From: Verrucomicrobiota bacterium
GTDB taxonomy: Bacteria; Verrucomicrobiota; Verrucomicrobiia; Limisphaerales; J093
NCBI GenBank assembly: GCA_027493615.1
Contig: JAOSKK010000023.1
Location: forward strand, 372,001 to 436,000
Direction: 5' to 3'
DNA: 64,000 nt
This document shows positions 29,010-38,315 of this stretch, in pieces; position 1 is the stretch's first letter; each line of letters starts with the position of its first letter. The translations under genes were made by a program, and so were the position numbers. The notes below the pieces were generated by a model that worked only from the letters and a program-made list of their open reading frames with translations, was not told where the DNA came from and did not search any database.

Positions 29010-29747
29010 ATGCAAACAACATCCTGGTTGAACCGATCGATGAAACGCGTGGTGCTTGCCGCCCTGGGGCTGGCGGCTGCCAGCAGCAGCCTCCGGGGCG
29101 CTGATGCCCCGAAGCCAGACCCGGAACCGCGCGTGGTTGAACCCGGCCCGGTGGGCGGGCCGCCGTCCGATGCCATCGTGCTCTTCGACGGCAAGGACCT
29201 TTCCCAGTTCCGCGGCGAACGCAGTGCCGAGCCGAAATGGAAAGTGGAGAACGGGGTGATGGAAACCACACCCCAGGGGGGCATCTTTTCCAAACAAGAG
29301 TTCGGCGACTGCCAATTACACGTCGAGTGGGCGGCGCCCGCCGAAGTGAAGGGCGAGGGGCAGGGACGTGGCAACAGCGGCGTCTATCTCATGGGGCGGT
29401 ACGAAATCCAGGTCTTGGACAGCTACCAGAACAAGACCTATCCGAATGGCCAATGCGGTGCGTTCTACGGGCACAACGCGCCGCTTGTGAATGCCTGCCG
29501 CAAACCCGGTGAGTGGCAGACTTACGACATCATCTTCCGCGCACCGAGGAAGCTCGCGGACGGCACCGGGCAGCCCGGTTCCTTCACGGTGCTGCACAAC
29601 GGCGTGCTCATTCAGGACCATATCCCGGTCGGAGGTGAGCCCACGACGGCGGCCCCGCTCCGCGGGGTCGTCGAGCAGGGGCCGCTTTATCTCCAAGACC
29701 ACGGCAATCCGGTGCGCTTCCGTAATGTATGGATCCGGCCGCTCTGA
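29010..29747 (+). CDS. Secreted DUF1080 (3-keto-glycoside hydrolase-like) protein 2
   Basis: 245 residues, intact. The start at 29010 or the internal ATG at 29040 both give a signal peptide (MKRVVLAALGLAAASSS). Core DUF1080 strands: AIVLFDGKDLSQFRGE, WKVENGVMETTPQGGIFSKQ, CQLHVEWAAPAEVKGEGQGR, NSGVYLMGRYEIQVLDSYQN, GQCGAFYGHNAPLVNACRKP, EWQTYDIIFRAPR, FTVLHNGVLIQDHIPVGG and GPLYLQDHGNPVRFRNVWIR. The YEIQVLDSY strand holds the conserved acids. It follows the Tat-exported Gfo/Idh gene by 35 bases, so the two likely form an operon: oxidation at C3 of a glycoside, then cleavage. A strong hairpin terminator follows at 29795. Confidence 0.88.
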   Translation: MQTTSWLNRSMKRVVLAALGLAAASSSLRGADAPKPDPEPRVVEPGPVGGPPSDAIVLFDGKDLSQFRGERSAEPKWKVENGVMETTPQGGIFSKQEFGDCQLHVEWAAPAEVKGEGQGRGNSGVYLMGRYEIQVLDSYQNKTYPNGQCGAFYGHNAPLVNACRKPGEWQTYDIIFRAPRKLADGTGQPGSFTVLHNGVLIQDHIPVGGEPTTAAPLRGVVEQGPLYLQDHGNPVRFRNVWIRPL

Positions 29748-29794
29748 CCGCCTAAACCGCCCTGCGAAACAACCCGGGAACACTGCCCTGTCTG

Positions 29795-29834
29795 ACGCAG
29801 GCCCGCGCACGTTTGGCGGGCCTGCGTTCTTTGT
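29795..29834 (+). terminator. Intrinsic terminator after the Gfo/Idh-DUF1080 pair
   Basis: A perfect 12-bp stem (ACGCAGGCCCGC, 29795-29806, with its complement at 29816-29827) around a 9-base loop, followed by TTCTTTG. The T tract is short, but position and stem strength fit termination of the upstream pair. Confidence 0.75.
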
Positions 29835-30074
29835 GCATTCCGTGCATTGCAGAGTTCGCCATGGGAAATGGATGAAGGACCAATCGAAGAGGAGCCACCA
29901 GCGACGAGGCAATGACCACGGAAGGGACCACGCTGCACCGCGGGTTTCACGGATTTCACGGATGGACTGGAGGATGGGGCTCGGGAGGTCGGCAACCCGA
30001 GGCGAACCACTCGGTGGAGGCGAACTGAATCGTCACGGCGGTGCGTCTGGCAGTTGAACCCGCCGTTCCGGGGC
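29835..30074. other. Intergenic with short ACGGATTTCACGGAT-type direct repeats
   Basis: No gene seen. It contains tandem-like words (TGTGCATTCCGTGCATTGC at 29832-29850 and TTTCACGGATTTCACGGATG at 29945-29964) of a kind dispersed in many verrucomicrobial genomes. The surrounding genes converge here. Confidence 0.5.
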
Positions 30075-31715
30075 TCATCGGGGCCGTCGCAGCCAGATGT
30101 CTTTGAACTGCACCCGCATGGGCGGACCGGTATGCACCTGCAGACCCAGCCAGCCGCGCTTGAGGCGCTTGGGGTCGCGGTCCTCCAGGTCAGCCATCCT
30201 CACCCCGTTGATTGCGATCTGGATTTCGCCCCCTGCGCGACAATCGCGTAATCGTTCCACTCACCAGGCTTGGTGACCGCCAGCAACGCGTCCGGCTCGC
30301 CCAACCTTCCCCCCACCTGCCGCCTCTCCCTGCTCATGGATGATCACCCGCTCGCCCCGTTCGGCCAGGACCTCGCGCAGCGTGTATTCCATGATCACTC
30401 CGGTCCACCGCCCGTCCGCCGAGATGTCCGCCTGCATCCCGGTCAGCGCTTCGCGATCCTGGCTGGAGCTGCCCCGTTTGCGGGCGCGGAAGTAGATGCC
30501 CGAGTTGCCACCCTCGAGCTTGAAGCGCAGGCGCAACTCGAAGTCCTCGGAGTTCATCCTTCCAGGTCAGGAAGGTGTTCTCGGTCACCCGCGTGCTCTC
30601 GGTCGTCTGACCGGTGATGGCTCCCTCCTGAACTGACCAGATCCGCGGGTCGCCCTCCCATCCCGCGAGGTCCCGTCCGTTGAACAAGCTCACAAAGCCC
30701 GGCAATCCCGCGACCGGCTCGGTGCCCGGCACGGGGCGCCGGGCCGGGGCGGGGCGGGGTTCGGTCGGGGCGTCGAGATCCCCCGTCGCGAACTGCACGC
30801 CGTCCAGGTAGAATTGTAACACCCGCGGATCCCAGAACAGCTCGGTGCGATGGCCGAAGGAAGTCACGAAGAGCCGGCCCTGGCCTCGCGTGGTCACCCA
30901 AGCCAGGGCGAAGTCCCCGTCGTTCCGGTGGATCCACGGCACGCCCATGTTCGTTCGGGCCGGGTCCAGCGACAACAACACGCGGACGTGGTCCCGCCGC
31001 CACGGGTCGCCGTACTCGTAGATCTCGTCGGCCAACCGGAAGTCGGCGCCGCCGAATGCCGCCGTCAACGGGTGGTCGGGTTCCTCGACCCGGACGCCGA
31101 TCTCCTCGTTCCACGGATGCCCGAGGAAGCTCGCGCCCATGAGCTCCCCGGAAACCTGGCCAATGCGGGTTGGCGGCCACCGCGTAATGGATCACCACCA
31201 GGCCACCGCCGTTGTGAACGAAGTCCAGCAAGGACCGACGCAGGACGGCTTCCACCGCCTCCGCCGTCGTGCCGTGCCGTCGGAACTCCGGCCGCTCGAG
31301 GTCGGCGCGGGTCGGAGTGATCCACGGACCGGAGCTGTTGTTCAGGACCACGGCGTCGAATTGGGACAGGTTCTCCGGCAGATACCGTTCCAGATGATCG
31401 CTCACCTCCGCCGCGAACGCCCCGGTCTTGCGCGCCAGCGCCTCGAAGGCCGCGGCACCGTAGGGGATGCAGTAGCCCTTGTGCGGGTCGTTCTCCATCA
31501 AGTGCGCCGGCGTGTTCCAGATCGAAGACGCGCCGCGCCTGCCTGGGTTCCGCTCGAGCCCGTGCCGGGGCGGCCTGGAAGATCCGTTCAGCTTGGTGCA
31601 CCGGGATGGTCTCGGCTGCGCGCCCTGCCGCCCACCCAAGGAGGAGGCCGAGAGCGAAGGCAGCAGAGGCAGACCGTGCCAGAGTCAAGCGGGGGGGCGG
31701 GCAGAGGCGTTTCAT
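30075..31715 (-). CDS. ThuA-like / DUF1080 fusion protein, multiply frameshifted
   Basis: About 546 residues when at least four breaks are bridged (near 31540, 31160, 30560 and 30240-30330). Leader: a hydrophobic SASAAFALGLLLGWAAG after the ATG at 31715. The ThuA (trehalose-utilisation, amidotransferase-like) domain shows WNTPAHLMENDPHKGYCIPY, YLPENLSQFDAVVLNN, LLDFVHNGGGLVVIHYAVAA, ASFLGHPWNEEIGVRV, HVRVLLSLDPARTN and FALAWVTTRGQGRLFVTSFG. A DUF1080 domain follows: VSLFNGRDLAGWEGDP, SVQEGAITGQTTE, FELRLRFKLEGGNSGIYFRA, EWNDYAIVAQG, EIQIAINGVRM and RGWLGLQVHTGPPM. Several breaks sit in G5 or G6 runs. It follows the Gfo/Idh gene by 18 bases and probably acts with it on 3-keto-glycosides. Confidence 0.75.
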
Positions 31716-31733
31716 GAGCTTTCGGCGTCAGGG

Positions 31734-33124
31734 TCAGAGACTCCAGCCTTGGCGGTACTCGGCGTGACAGGCCGCCTCGGCACCGGCGTGATTGGTCACC
31801 CGGCCGGCGAGTGGATCGTACTCGATCACGGAGTCGAACCGGGTCGCCAGATTCCCCAGCAGGAGAAACTCGGTCAGCCGTGAGCCGTAGTCGACGAAGT
31901 TGGACCACGGGGCCGGGCCGCCCCGCATCGCCGCCAGCCATTCGCGTTCGTGTCCGGGCGAGCGCGGCAGCTCCCGCGGCGGGCCCAGCAGGTCGTCCCA
32001 CCGGCGTTCGGGCAGGAGCGTGAAGGACATGTTGTGACCCGTGGAGTAGAGCGTTCCTTGCGTGCCGACCACGAGCAATCCGGCGTAGTCAGCCCACTTC
32101 TTCTCGCCGTAATCCCCCAGTCCAGCCGGCGTCCGAGCCGTTCCTCGATGCGCTCGCGTCCCTCGGGTGCACGTCCGTTGCACCAGTGCAGTTCGAAGGC
32201 CGCCTGACTGGGCCGGGCGGGGGCTTCGAAGCGGATCAACTCCCACTTGGGAAAGGTGTCGGCGAGCACTTCGGACATCCGGGCGGTGACCTTCAAGTGC
32301 CGTCCCTGCAGGAATCGGTCCGCGGGTGCGGCGGCGTCCCAGAACTCGGCCAACCGAAAGGCCTTGAAGGCGAGGTTGGCGCTGTGGACCGCCCAGTTGC
32401 CCAACTGCCCCGTGGCAAAATCCCGCCAGCGATGCCAGTTGGCCCACTCCCGGTGATATGGCCGGACGGCTGCCGGCCCCAGCCACAAGTCCCAATCCAG
32501 CTCTCCGGGCACGGGTTCGGAGCCGGTCGGCCGCGGATGCGGACCGCCACCGCCGCCTTCGTTCCAGGCCAGCAGTTCCCGGATCTGGCCCAGGGCACCC
32601 GACTGGATGATCTCGACCGCGCGACGGAAGGCATCGCTGGCGGTTCCCTGGTTGCCCATCTGCGTGGGCAGGCCGGTGGCGGCCGCCAGTTCCCGCAGCT
32701 TGCGCGCCTCGCCCGGCGTGCGCGTCAGAGGCTTCTCGCAGAAGACCGGTTTGCCGCTGCGCAACGCGGCGGCGCTGGCCACCGCGTGGGTGTGATCCGG
32801 CGTGGCCACAATCACCGCGTCGATCTGCTCCGCAAGGGTGCCGAGCATCTCCCGGAAGTCGGCAAAGCGCCTGGCCTCGGGAAACCTTTCTGCCGCCCGG
32901 GCCAGGCGGTATCCGTGCACATCGCAGAGGGCGGCAAAGCGCGTTCCCGGGCCGGGCATCGCGCCGAGGAACCATTCCCCCCGGCCGCCCACGCCGATCT
33001 GGGCGAGGTTCACCCGTTCATTGGCCTGGGCGGACCAGACGGAGGCGGGCTGTGCCAGGACCAGAAAACTGGTTCCGGCACCGACCCGACGAAGGAAGCG
33101 GCGGCGGGAGACGCGCGGGATCAT
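31734..33124 (-). CDS. Tat-exported Gfo/Idh/MocA oxidoreductase 2
   Basis: About 463 residues with one break near 32115. The ATG at 33124 starts a Tat signal (MIPRVSRRRFLRRVGAGTSF). Then come NLAQIGVGGRGEWFLGAMPG (Rossmann), AALCDVHGYRLARAAERFP, LAEQIDAVIVATPDHTHAVA, PVFCEKPLTRTPGEARKL (catalytic Lys motif), TGLPTQMGNQGTASDAF, WDLWLGPAAVRPYHREW and WANWHRWRDFATGQLGNWAV. After the shift it ends in ADYAGLLVVGTQGTLYST, FVDYGSRLTEFLLLGNLATR and HAEYRQGWSL. It pairs with the ThuA-DUF1080 fusion downstream. The two Gfo/Idh-DUF1080 pairs of this region converge on about 30 kb. Confidence 0.85.
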
Positions 33125-33556
33125 GGCGGCACCATAGAGGAAGACCGGCGGCAGGAGAAGCGGCGAGTGAAGCCGAGGTCGGTCACCTCCTCGGGATTCC
33201 GTCCGCCCTACCCACCGGGTACAGCGGTGGTGGTGCCCTGGCAGACACCTCCAGCAGCTTCTCGAGCTGACCGGCAGCGATCCGGTCCAGTAAGTCAGCC
33301 AGGCGGCACAGGGTGAGACGCGGGGGAAAGGAAGGCCAGTGCCAGTGAGGCGCGCTGAGACCCTCCCGGCCGAGCGCACTGCCGCACCGTGCGGGAGGAG
33401 TGCGCTTCGTCGCTGGCTTGAAGCGCGTCCGGTGGGCGACGTCGGACACGCAGCCAACCGGAAGAGGCGCCAGCGCAGGCGGGGCCGACAGGGTGAGAAC
33501 CACCCCTGCCGGCCGGTGTCACTGCCTCACGCGCCGACCGGCAGGCATTTCAACGC
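33125..33556. other. Intergenic stretch without a gene, partial palindrome
   Basis: No coding signal on either strand. It contains GAGCGCACT...AGTGCGCTTC as an imperfect inverted repeat (about 33373-33411) that recalls, but does not match well, the palindromic repeats at 53.7 and 61.5 kb. Promoters for the leftward Gfo/Idh gene should lie here. Confidence 0.45.
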
Positions 33557-34238
33557 TCAGCCCACCCAGGCGTACTTGGCGGGGCCGATGCGCTTGATCT
33601 CTTTGATCGACTTGCCCGTCGAGGTGAACCAGACGTAGATGTTCTTGGGCTTCGCCCCAAGGCGGGCGGCGATGTCTTTCACGCCAATGCCAGCCTTGCC
33701 GGTCGCCTTCAACAGATTCAGCACGGCCTCCTTCAATTCGCCGCGCTTCGCCGGTTTGCCCTTGGCCGCTCGGGCCACGGCGGGCTTGGCAGCCGGTTTG
33801 GGTGCCGACGCAGGCGGTGTCCCTGGGGCAGAGGAAGCTGCGGGTCCCACCCAGGCGTACTCGGCTTCGCCGACCTTCTCCAAGCCGGGCACGTTCTTAC
33901 CCGTCTTGTAGAACCACGTGTACACCCGGTTGTAGTTCAAGCCCAGCTTGCCCGCGAGGTCCTTCACGGTGATCCCCGTCTTGCCGGCAGCCTGGACCAC
34001 TTCGAGGATCCTGGCCTTCAAGGCGCCGCGCTTGGCCCGTCGAGCCTTCCCCACCTTCTGCCGGGCCGGGGCAGGCTCGGCGCGCAGGGCGCGGTTCGCC
34101 GCCGGGGCGGGAGTCGCTCCCCTCGTACGCGGCCAACTGAGCGTTTATCTTCTCGATCTGTGCTTGAATACTCTCCTTTTGCTCGAGCAGCTTCTGGATG
34201 TCTTTCAAGTCAGCAACCGTCAATGATGTCAGGTTCAT
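33557..34238 (-). CDS. Tandem winged-helix-like DNA-binding protein with coiled-coil N-terminus
   Basis: About 226 residues from the ATG at 34238, with one break near 34090. Residues 1-40 form a predicted coiled coil (VADLKDIQKLLEQKESIQAQ, then IEKINAQLAAYE), resembling H-NS-like oligomerisation helices. After the break come two repeats of about 55 residues: repeat 1 ALKARILEVVQAAGKTGITV-KDLAGKLGLNYNRVYTWFY and repeat 2 ELKEAVLNLLKATGKAGIGV-KDIAARLGAKPKNIYVWFT, each ending in (A)xYAWVG. Each repeat reads as helix, then a helix-turn-helix with a GI(T/G)VKD(L/I)A start. A proline/alanine/lysine linker joins them. I take it for a nucleoid-associated or regulatory DNA-binding protein, and the target is unknown. 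It is transcribed away from the secretion operon. Confidence 0.7.
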
Positions 34239-34632
34239 AGGGCGGCAGGGTACGCCCCGCTTCCCTATCCATGCAAGCCTGGAATCAGTGTCCATCATTG
34301 ATCATGATTCGGTCGCTATTGCAGCTCCACTCTCCCTCCTTCTCTTCCACCCGGCTCAGCGATGGTCAAGGGCCCGCGCCTCCCCGGCAGGCGTTCGCCG
34401 GCTCGCCCCCGGGAGCCCGGGGCACCCCACGTCGAAGCCCGGGTGAGCAACGCGAGCTGGCAGGGCACGCCGCTGCTCGCCCGCCCCTCCACGGTCCTCG
34501 AGCCCGTCCCTCCCGCCGGACGCTGGCCTGGCGACTGTAACCGGGCGTCCGGCGGTGGCGTCTGAGCGCCCACGGACCGCCTGGCAGGCTGTGCCGGGAC
34601 GGACCACGGTTGAACTTAAGCTACAGAAGACA
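34239..34632. other. Divergent intergenic region
   Basis: It separates the leftward winged-helix gene from the rightward secretion operon. Near 34300-34325 there is an AT-richer patch (ATCATGATTCGGTCGCTATT), the most promoter-like composition here, probably for the leftward gene. Near 34600-34632, GGTTGAACTTAAGCTACAG precedes the rightward gene. No convincing open frame. Confidence 0.45.
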
Positions 34633-35175
34633 ATGACACGTTTATTCAAGACCGGCCTGCTCGCAGTCGTCGCAGCAACCCTCACCCTCCTCCCGACCCA
34701 GGCCCTGGCCCAAGGCCAGCGCGGTGGCGGTCAGGGGGGCCAAGGCGGCCAACGCGGCAATTTCGACCCCGAACAAATGCGCCAACGCATGGAAGAGCGG
34801 ATGCGGCAGCAGTTCGGCGTCACCGATGACGCCGAATGGAAGGTCATCTCCGACCGCATCCAGAAGGTGAATGAGTTGCGTCGCGACGCCGCCTTCGGCG
34901 GCATGCGCGGCATGATGCGGCCGCCCGGCGGCGACCAGCAGGGGCCCGGCGGCGCGCGCCAGCGCTTCGGCGGTGAACCCAGCCCCGAGGAGGAAGCCCT
35001 CACCCGCGTGATCGAGTCCAATGCCTCGGCCGAGCAGATCAAGACGGCCATGGCGAAGTACCGCGAGGCCCGTAAAGCCAACGAGGAGAAGCTGGCCAAG
35101 GCCCAGGATGACCTCAAGGCCGTGCTGAGCGTGAAGCAGGAGGCCGTCGCCCTGCGGATGGGTCTGGTTCGTTAG
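34633..35175 (+). CDS. Exported Spy/LTXXQ-like small protein
   Basis: 180 residues. The ATG at 34633 follows a weak AGAAGA ribosome site and starts a signal peptide (MTRLFKTGLLAVVAATLTLL, cleavage near ALA-QGQ). A Gln/Gly-rich segment follows (GQRGGGQGGQGGQRGNF), then charged amphipathic helices: MRQRMEERMRQQFGVTDDAE, WKVISDRIQKVNELRRD, then EEEALTRVIESNASAEQIKT and AMAKYREARKANEEKLAKAQ. The helical, Arg/Glu-rich layout recalls periplasmic Spy/CpxP-type proteins. It lies 45 bases before gspE and may be the first gene of the operon. Function unknown. Confidence 0.72.
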   Translation: MTRLFKTGLLAVVAATLTLLPTQALAQGQRGGGQGGQGGQRGNFDPEQMRQRMEERMRQQFGVTDDAEWKVISDRIQKVNELRRDAAFGGMRGMMRPPGGDQQGPGGARQRFGGEPSPEEEALTRVIESNASAEQIKTAMAKYREARKANEEKLAKAQDDLKAVLSVKQEAVALRMGLVR

Positions 35176-35220
35176 CCAGCCACCCCTCCCCGTTCCTCGC
35201 GACCGAACCGCGCGCTGCCC

Positions 35221-36990
35221 ATGGAATCCGCCGACCTCCGAGCCTCCGGACCCGCCGGCTTGCTGGACCGCATGGTTGCCGCCCGGCAACTCTCGGCCAG
35301 CGACGCCCGCGCCCTGGCCGCACTCGAGGGCAGCGGCGGCACGGCGCCGGTTCGGTCCGAGGAGGAGGTGCTCCGGTGGCTCGCCCGGGAATACGACCTC
35401 AAGTACACCTCCCTCGAAGACGTCGAGCCGGACAAGGAGGTCCTGGCCTTGTTCCCCGCCCGGCTCCTTCTGAAAGACGAACTCCTTCCCCTGGGCCGCG
35501 CCAACGGCGTCATCGAGGTGGCCACCAGCCGCCTGTTCGCCACCCAGGGCCTCGACACGCTGCGCAGCCTCACCGGCCTGCGCCTGCGACCGGTCCTCGC
35601 CCCCACCGAGGCCATCCGCCGCGAGATGAAGAAGCGCCTGGGCGTGGGCGCCGACACCATCGACACCCTGGATGAGGAGTCTCCCATCCAGGTCGTGGAC
35701 GAGAACCGTGAGGAAGGCACGGACCTCGACAGCGCGGCGGAGGACGCCTCGATCATCCGCTTCGTGAACCAGGTGCTGCGCGATGCCATCGAGCTGCGCG
35801 CCTCGGACATCCACCTGGAGCCTTTCGAGGACGAGTTCCGCATCCGCTATCGCATCGATGGCGTTCTGCAGGAGGTGCCGGTGCCTGCCCAGCTCAAGCG
35901 CTTCCAGCCGGCCATCGTCTCGCGCGTCAAGATCCTCAGCCACCTCAACATCGCCGAGAAGCGCCTGCCCCAGGACGGTCGCATCAAGATCCGGATCGAC
36001 GACGCCGAGGTGGACATCCGCGTCTCGGTCATCCCCATGCTGCACGGCGAGGCGGTGGTCATGCGTCTGCTGCGGCAGAATGCCACCCTCCTGGGCATGC
36101 GCGAGCTCGGCATGGACCGCCGGGAGCTCGAGTGTTTTCGCCGCGTCCTCCAGCTCCCGCACGGCATCATCCTGGTCACCGGCCCCACCGGCAGCGGAAA
36201 GACCTCCACCCTCTACACCGCGCTCCATGAGATCAATGATGCCGTCCGCAAGATCATCACCATCGAGGATCCCGTCGAATACCAGCTCAAGGGCGTCAAC
36301 CAGATCCAGGTCTCGGAGAAGGCCGGCCTCACCTTCGCCCGCGGGCTGCGCTCCATCCTGCGCCACGACCCCGACGTTGTCCTGATCGGTGAAATCCGCG
36401 ATGCCGAGACCGCGCAAATTGCCGTGCAGGCCTCGCTGACCGGCCACCTCGTCTTCTCCACCCTCCACACCAATGACGCCCCGGGCGCCGTCACGCGCCT
36501 CGTCGACATGGGGGTTGAACCTTACCTCGTGGCCTCCTCCCTCGAAGCCGTCCTGGCCCAACGCCTGGTCCGCGTCCTCTGCCGCCACTGCCGGCAGGTC
36601 GATGACTCCCCCACGGCCCAGGCGTTCAAGCTCCAGGTCGGCATTCCCGCCAACGCCACCATCTACCGCTCGGTCGGCTGTCGCGAATGCCGCCAGACCG
36701 GCTTCTTCGGCCGCCATGCCATCTTCGAGTGGATGGACAGCGATGATCAGATCCGCCAGCTCGTCCTCAAGAGCGCTTCGTCGGACCAGATCCGCGAGGC
36801 CGCCCGCCGGGCCGGGATGAAGACCCTCGCCGAGGACGGCTGGCGCCTCGTCCGCCTGGGGGTCACCACGGTCGAGGAAGTCCTCAGCGTGACCACGGCC
36901 AAAGAGGTCACCCGGACCACCCGGAATGAATCGGCCGACGGAGTGGCCGAGGAACCCGCTCCCGCCAGTGTGGCCCTGGGCCGGGCCTGA
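35221..36990 (+). CDS. gspE: Type II secretion/pilus assembly ATPase GspE
   Basis: 589 residues, intact. Residues 1-140 form a GspE/MshE N-terminal domain (LAREYDLKYTSLEDVEPDKE). The linker INHLEP-type motif is DIHLEPFEDEFRIRYRIDG. Walker A is GPTGSGKTSTLYTALHEIND near residues 320-340. The Asp box is around ITIEDPVEYQLKGVNQIQV, Walker B is VVLIGEIRDAETAQIA, and the His box is VFSTLHTNDAPGAVTRLVDM. The zinc tetracysteine loop is CRHC (about residue 455) and CRECRQTGFFGRHAIFEW (about 487). It powers pseudopilus assembly from the cytoplasm through GspL/F. First of a run of tightly spaced gsp genes. Confidence 0.95.
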   Translation: MESADLRASGPAGLLDRMVAARQLSASDARALAALEGSGGTAPVRSEEEVLRWLAREYDLKYTSLEDVEPDKEVLALFPARLLLKDELLPLGRANGVIEVATSRLFATQGLDTLRSLTGLRLRPVLAPTEAIRREMKKRLGVGADTIDTLDEESPIQVVDENREEGTDLDSAAEDASIIRFVNQVLRDAIELRASDIHLEPFEDEFRIRYRIDGVLQEVPVPAQLKRFQPAIVSRVKILSHLNIAEKRLPQDGRIKIRIDDAEVDIRVSVIPMLHGEAVVMRLLRQNATLLGMRELGMDRRELECFRRVLQLPHGIILVTGPTGSGKTSTLYTALHEINDAVRKIITIEDPVEYQLKGVNQIQVSEKAGLTFARGLRSILRHDPDVVLIGEIRDAETAQIAVQASLTGHLVFSTLHTNDAPGAVTRLVDMGVEPYLVASSLEAVLAQRLVRVLCRHCRQVDDSPTAQAFKLQVGIPANATIYRSVGCRECRQTGFFGRHAIFEWMDSDDQIRQLVLKSASSDQIREAARRAGMKTLAEDGWRLVRLGVTTVEEVLSVTTAKEVTRTTRNESADGVAEEPAPASVALGRA

Positions 36991-37006
36991 GAGAGCGCGC
37001 GCCCCC

Positions 37007-38296
37007 ATGCCCCTGTTCACCTACAAAGCCCTCCAGGCCAATGGCAGCACGACCGAGGGACAACTCGAGGCGGGCGGCCGGCAGGAAGCCTTCCGCCTCA
37101 TGGAAGCGCGCGGCCTGCGTCCCATCAGCCTGGCCGAACGCTCCGCTCAGCCCGGTCGCAACGGCCATGGCAACGGCAAGCCAGCCCAGGCCAAGGGCGT
37201 TCCCGGGGCCGCCACCGAGCCGGCCGCGGGTTTCTCCCTGGCGTTGGGCGGGCCGCGCCGGGTCTCCAGCCGCGTCCTTGAGAACTTCACCCGCCTCCTG
37301 GCCAACCTGCTCGCCGCGGGCATCCCCCTCAGCCGCGCCCTCGTCATCCTCCAAAAGGAAGCGGCCAACCCGGTCGCGCGCGCCAAGTGGAAGGAGGTCC
37401 ACGACCTGGTGGTGGATGGCATGTCGCTCGCCGACGCCATGGCCCGTTCCCCTGAGACCTTCCCCCGGGTGTATGTAGCCATGGTCGAAGCCGGCGAGAC
37501 CGGTGGGTTTCTCGATGTCGTTCTCAGCCAGATCGCGGATTTCCAGGCGGGCGAACGGGACATGCGCGGCAAGGTGATGACCGCGCTCTTGTACCCGGTG
37601 ATCCTGCTGGTGCTGGCGCTGGGCGTGCTGGTCTTCCTGCTCGTCTTCTTCATCCCGCGGTTCCAGGCCATCTTCACCGGGTTCGGCGCGCAGTTGCCGC
37701 TGCTCACCCAGGTCATTGTGGGTGTGAGCGACACCTTGCGCGCCTACGGTCCGGTGCTCGTCCTCGGTTTGGCCGTCGCAGCGTACCTGGTCCGGAGCTG
37801 GCTGGTGTCACCAGCCGGACGCCGGGCCTGGGAAGGCGTCGTGCTCCGGCTGCCGGCCGTCGGCGGGCTCGTGGCCCAGTACGCCATGTCCCGGTTCTGC
37901 CGCATGCTGGGCACTTTGCTGGGCGCCGGCGTGCCGCTCATCAACGGCCTCAACGTGGCGCGCCGTTCAATCGGCAACCAGATCCTCGTCGACGCCGTCG
38001 CGAACTCCATCGATCAGGTCAAGGAGGGCAAATCGCTCGGCACGAGCCTCGGGGAGTGCCGCGCCCTGTTCTCCGGCTCGACCCTCGAGATGATCTCGGT
38101 GGCCGAGGAGAGCGGGAAACTCGATCAGGAGCTGGTCCGCATCGCCAATGTCACCGAGGGCGACCTCGACCGGCGCCTGCGCACCGCGGTGGCCCTGGCC
38201 GAACCCCTCATGCTCTTTCTCATCGCCGGATTCATCGGCACGATCTTCATCGGCATGGTCATCCCCATTTTTACCCTCCAAGACTACATCAAATAA
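37007..38296 (+). CDS. gspF: Type II secretion inner-membrane protein GspF
   Basis: 429 residues from the ATG at 37007, sixteen bases after gspE; the earlier in-frame codons overlap gspE. N-terminal MPLFTYKALQANGSTTEGQL is the usual GspF start. There are two T2SSF domains, the first around FTRLLANLLAAGIPLSRALV and the second around FCRMLGTLLGAGVPLINGLN. Membrane helices lie at LLYPVILLVLALGVLVFLLV, YGPVLVLGLAVAAYLV and the C-terminal LAEPLMLFLIAGFIGTIFIG. It anchors GspE/L and the pseudopilus base in the inner membrane. A low-complexity linker (residues 45-80) separates the N-terminus from the first domain. Confidence 0.94.
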   Translation: MPLFTYKALQANGSTTEGQLEAGGRQEAFRLMEARGLRPISLAERSAQPGRNGHGNGKPAQAKGVPGAATEPAAGFSLALGGPRRVSSRVLENFTRLLANLLAAGIPLSRALVILQKEAANPVARAKWKEVHDLVVDGMSLADAMARSPETFPRVYVAMVEAGETGGFLDVVLSQIADFQAGERDMRGKVMTALLYPVILLVLALGVLVFLLVFFIPRFQAIFTGFGAQLPLLTQVIVGVSDTLRAYGPVLVLGLAVAAYLVRSWLVSPAGRRAWEGVVLRLPAVGGLVAQYAMSRFCRMLGTLLGAGVPLINGLNVARRSIGNQILVDAVANSIDQVKEGKSLGTSLGECRALFSGSTLEMISVAEESGKLDQELVRIANVTEGDLDRRLRTAVALAEPLMLFLIAGFIGTIFIGMVIPIFTLQDYIK

Positions 38297-38315
38297 CTCC
38301 ACCCCCTTTTCGCAT

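Noticed and set aside
34642..37020. 792-codon minus-strand frame opposite gspE
   Set aside because: GC-rich antisense shadow; gspE on the plus strand has every expected motif.
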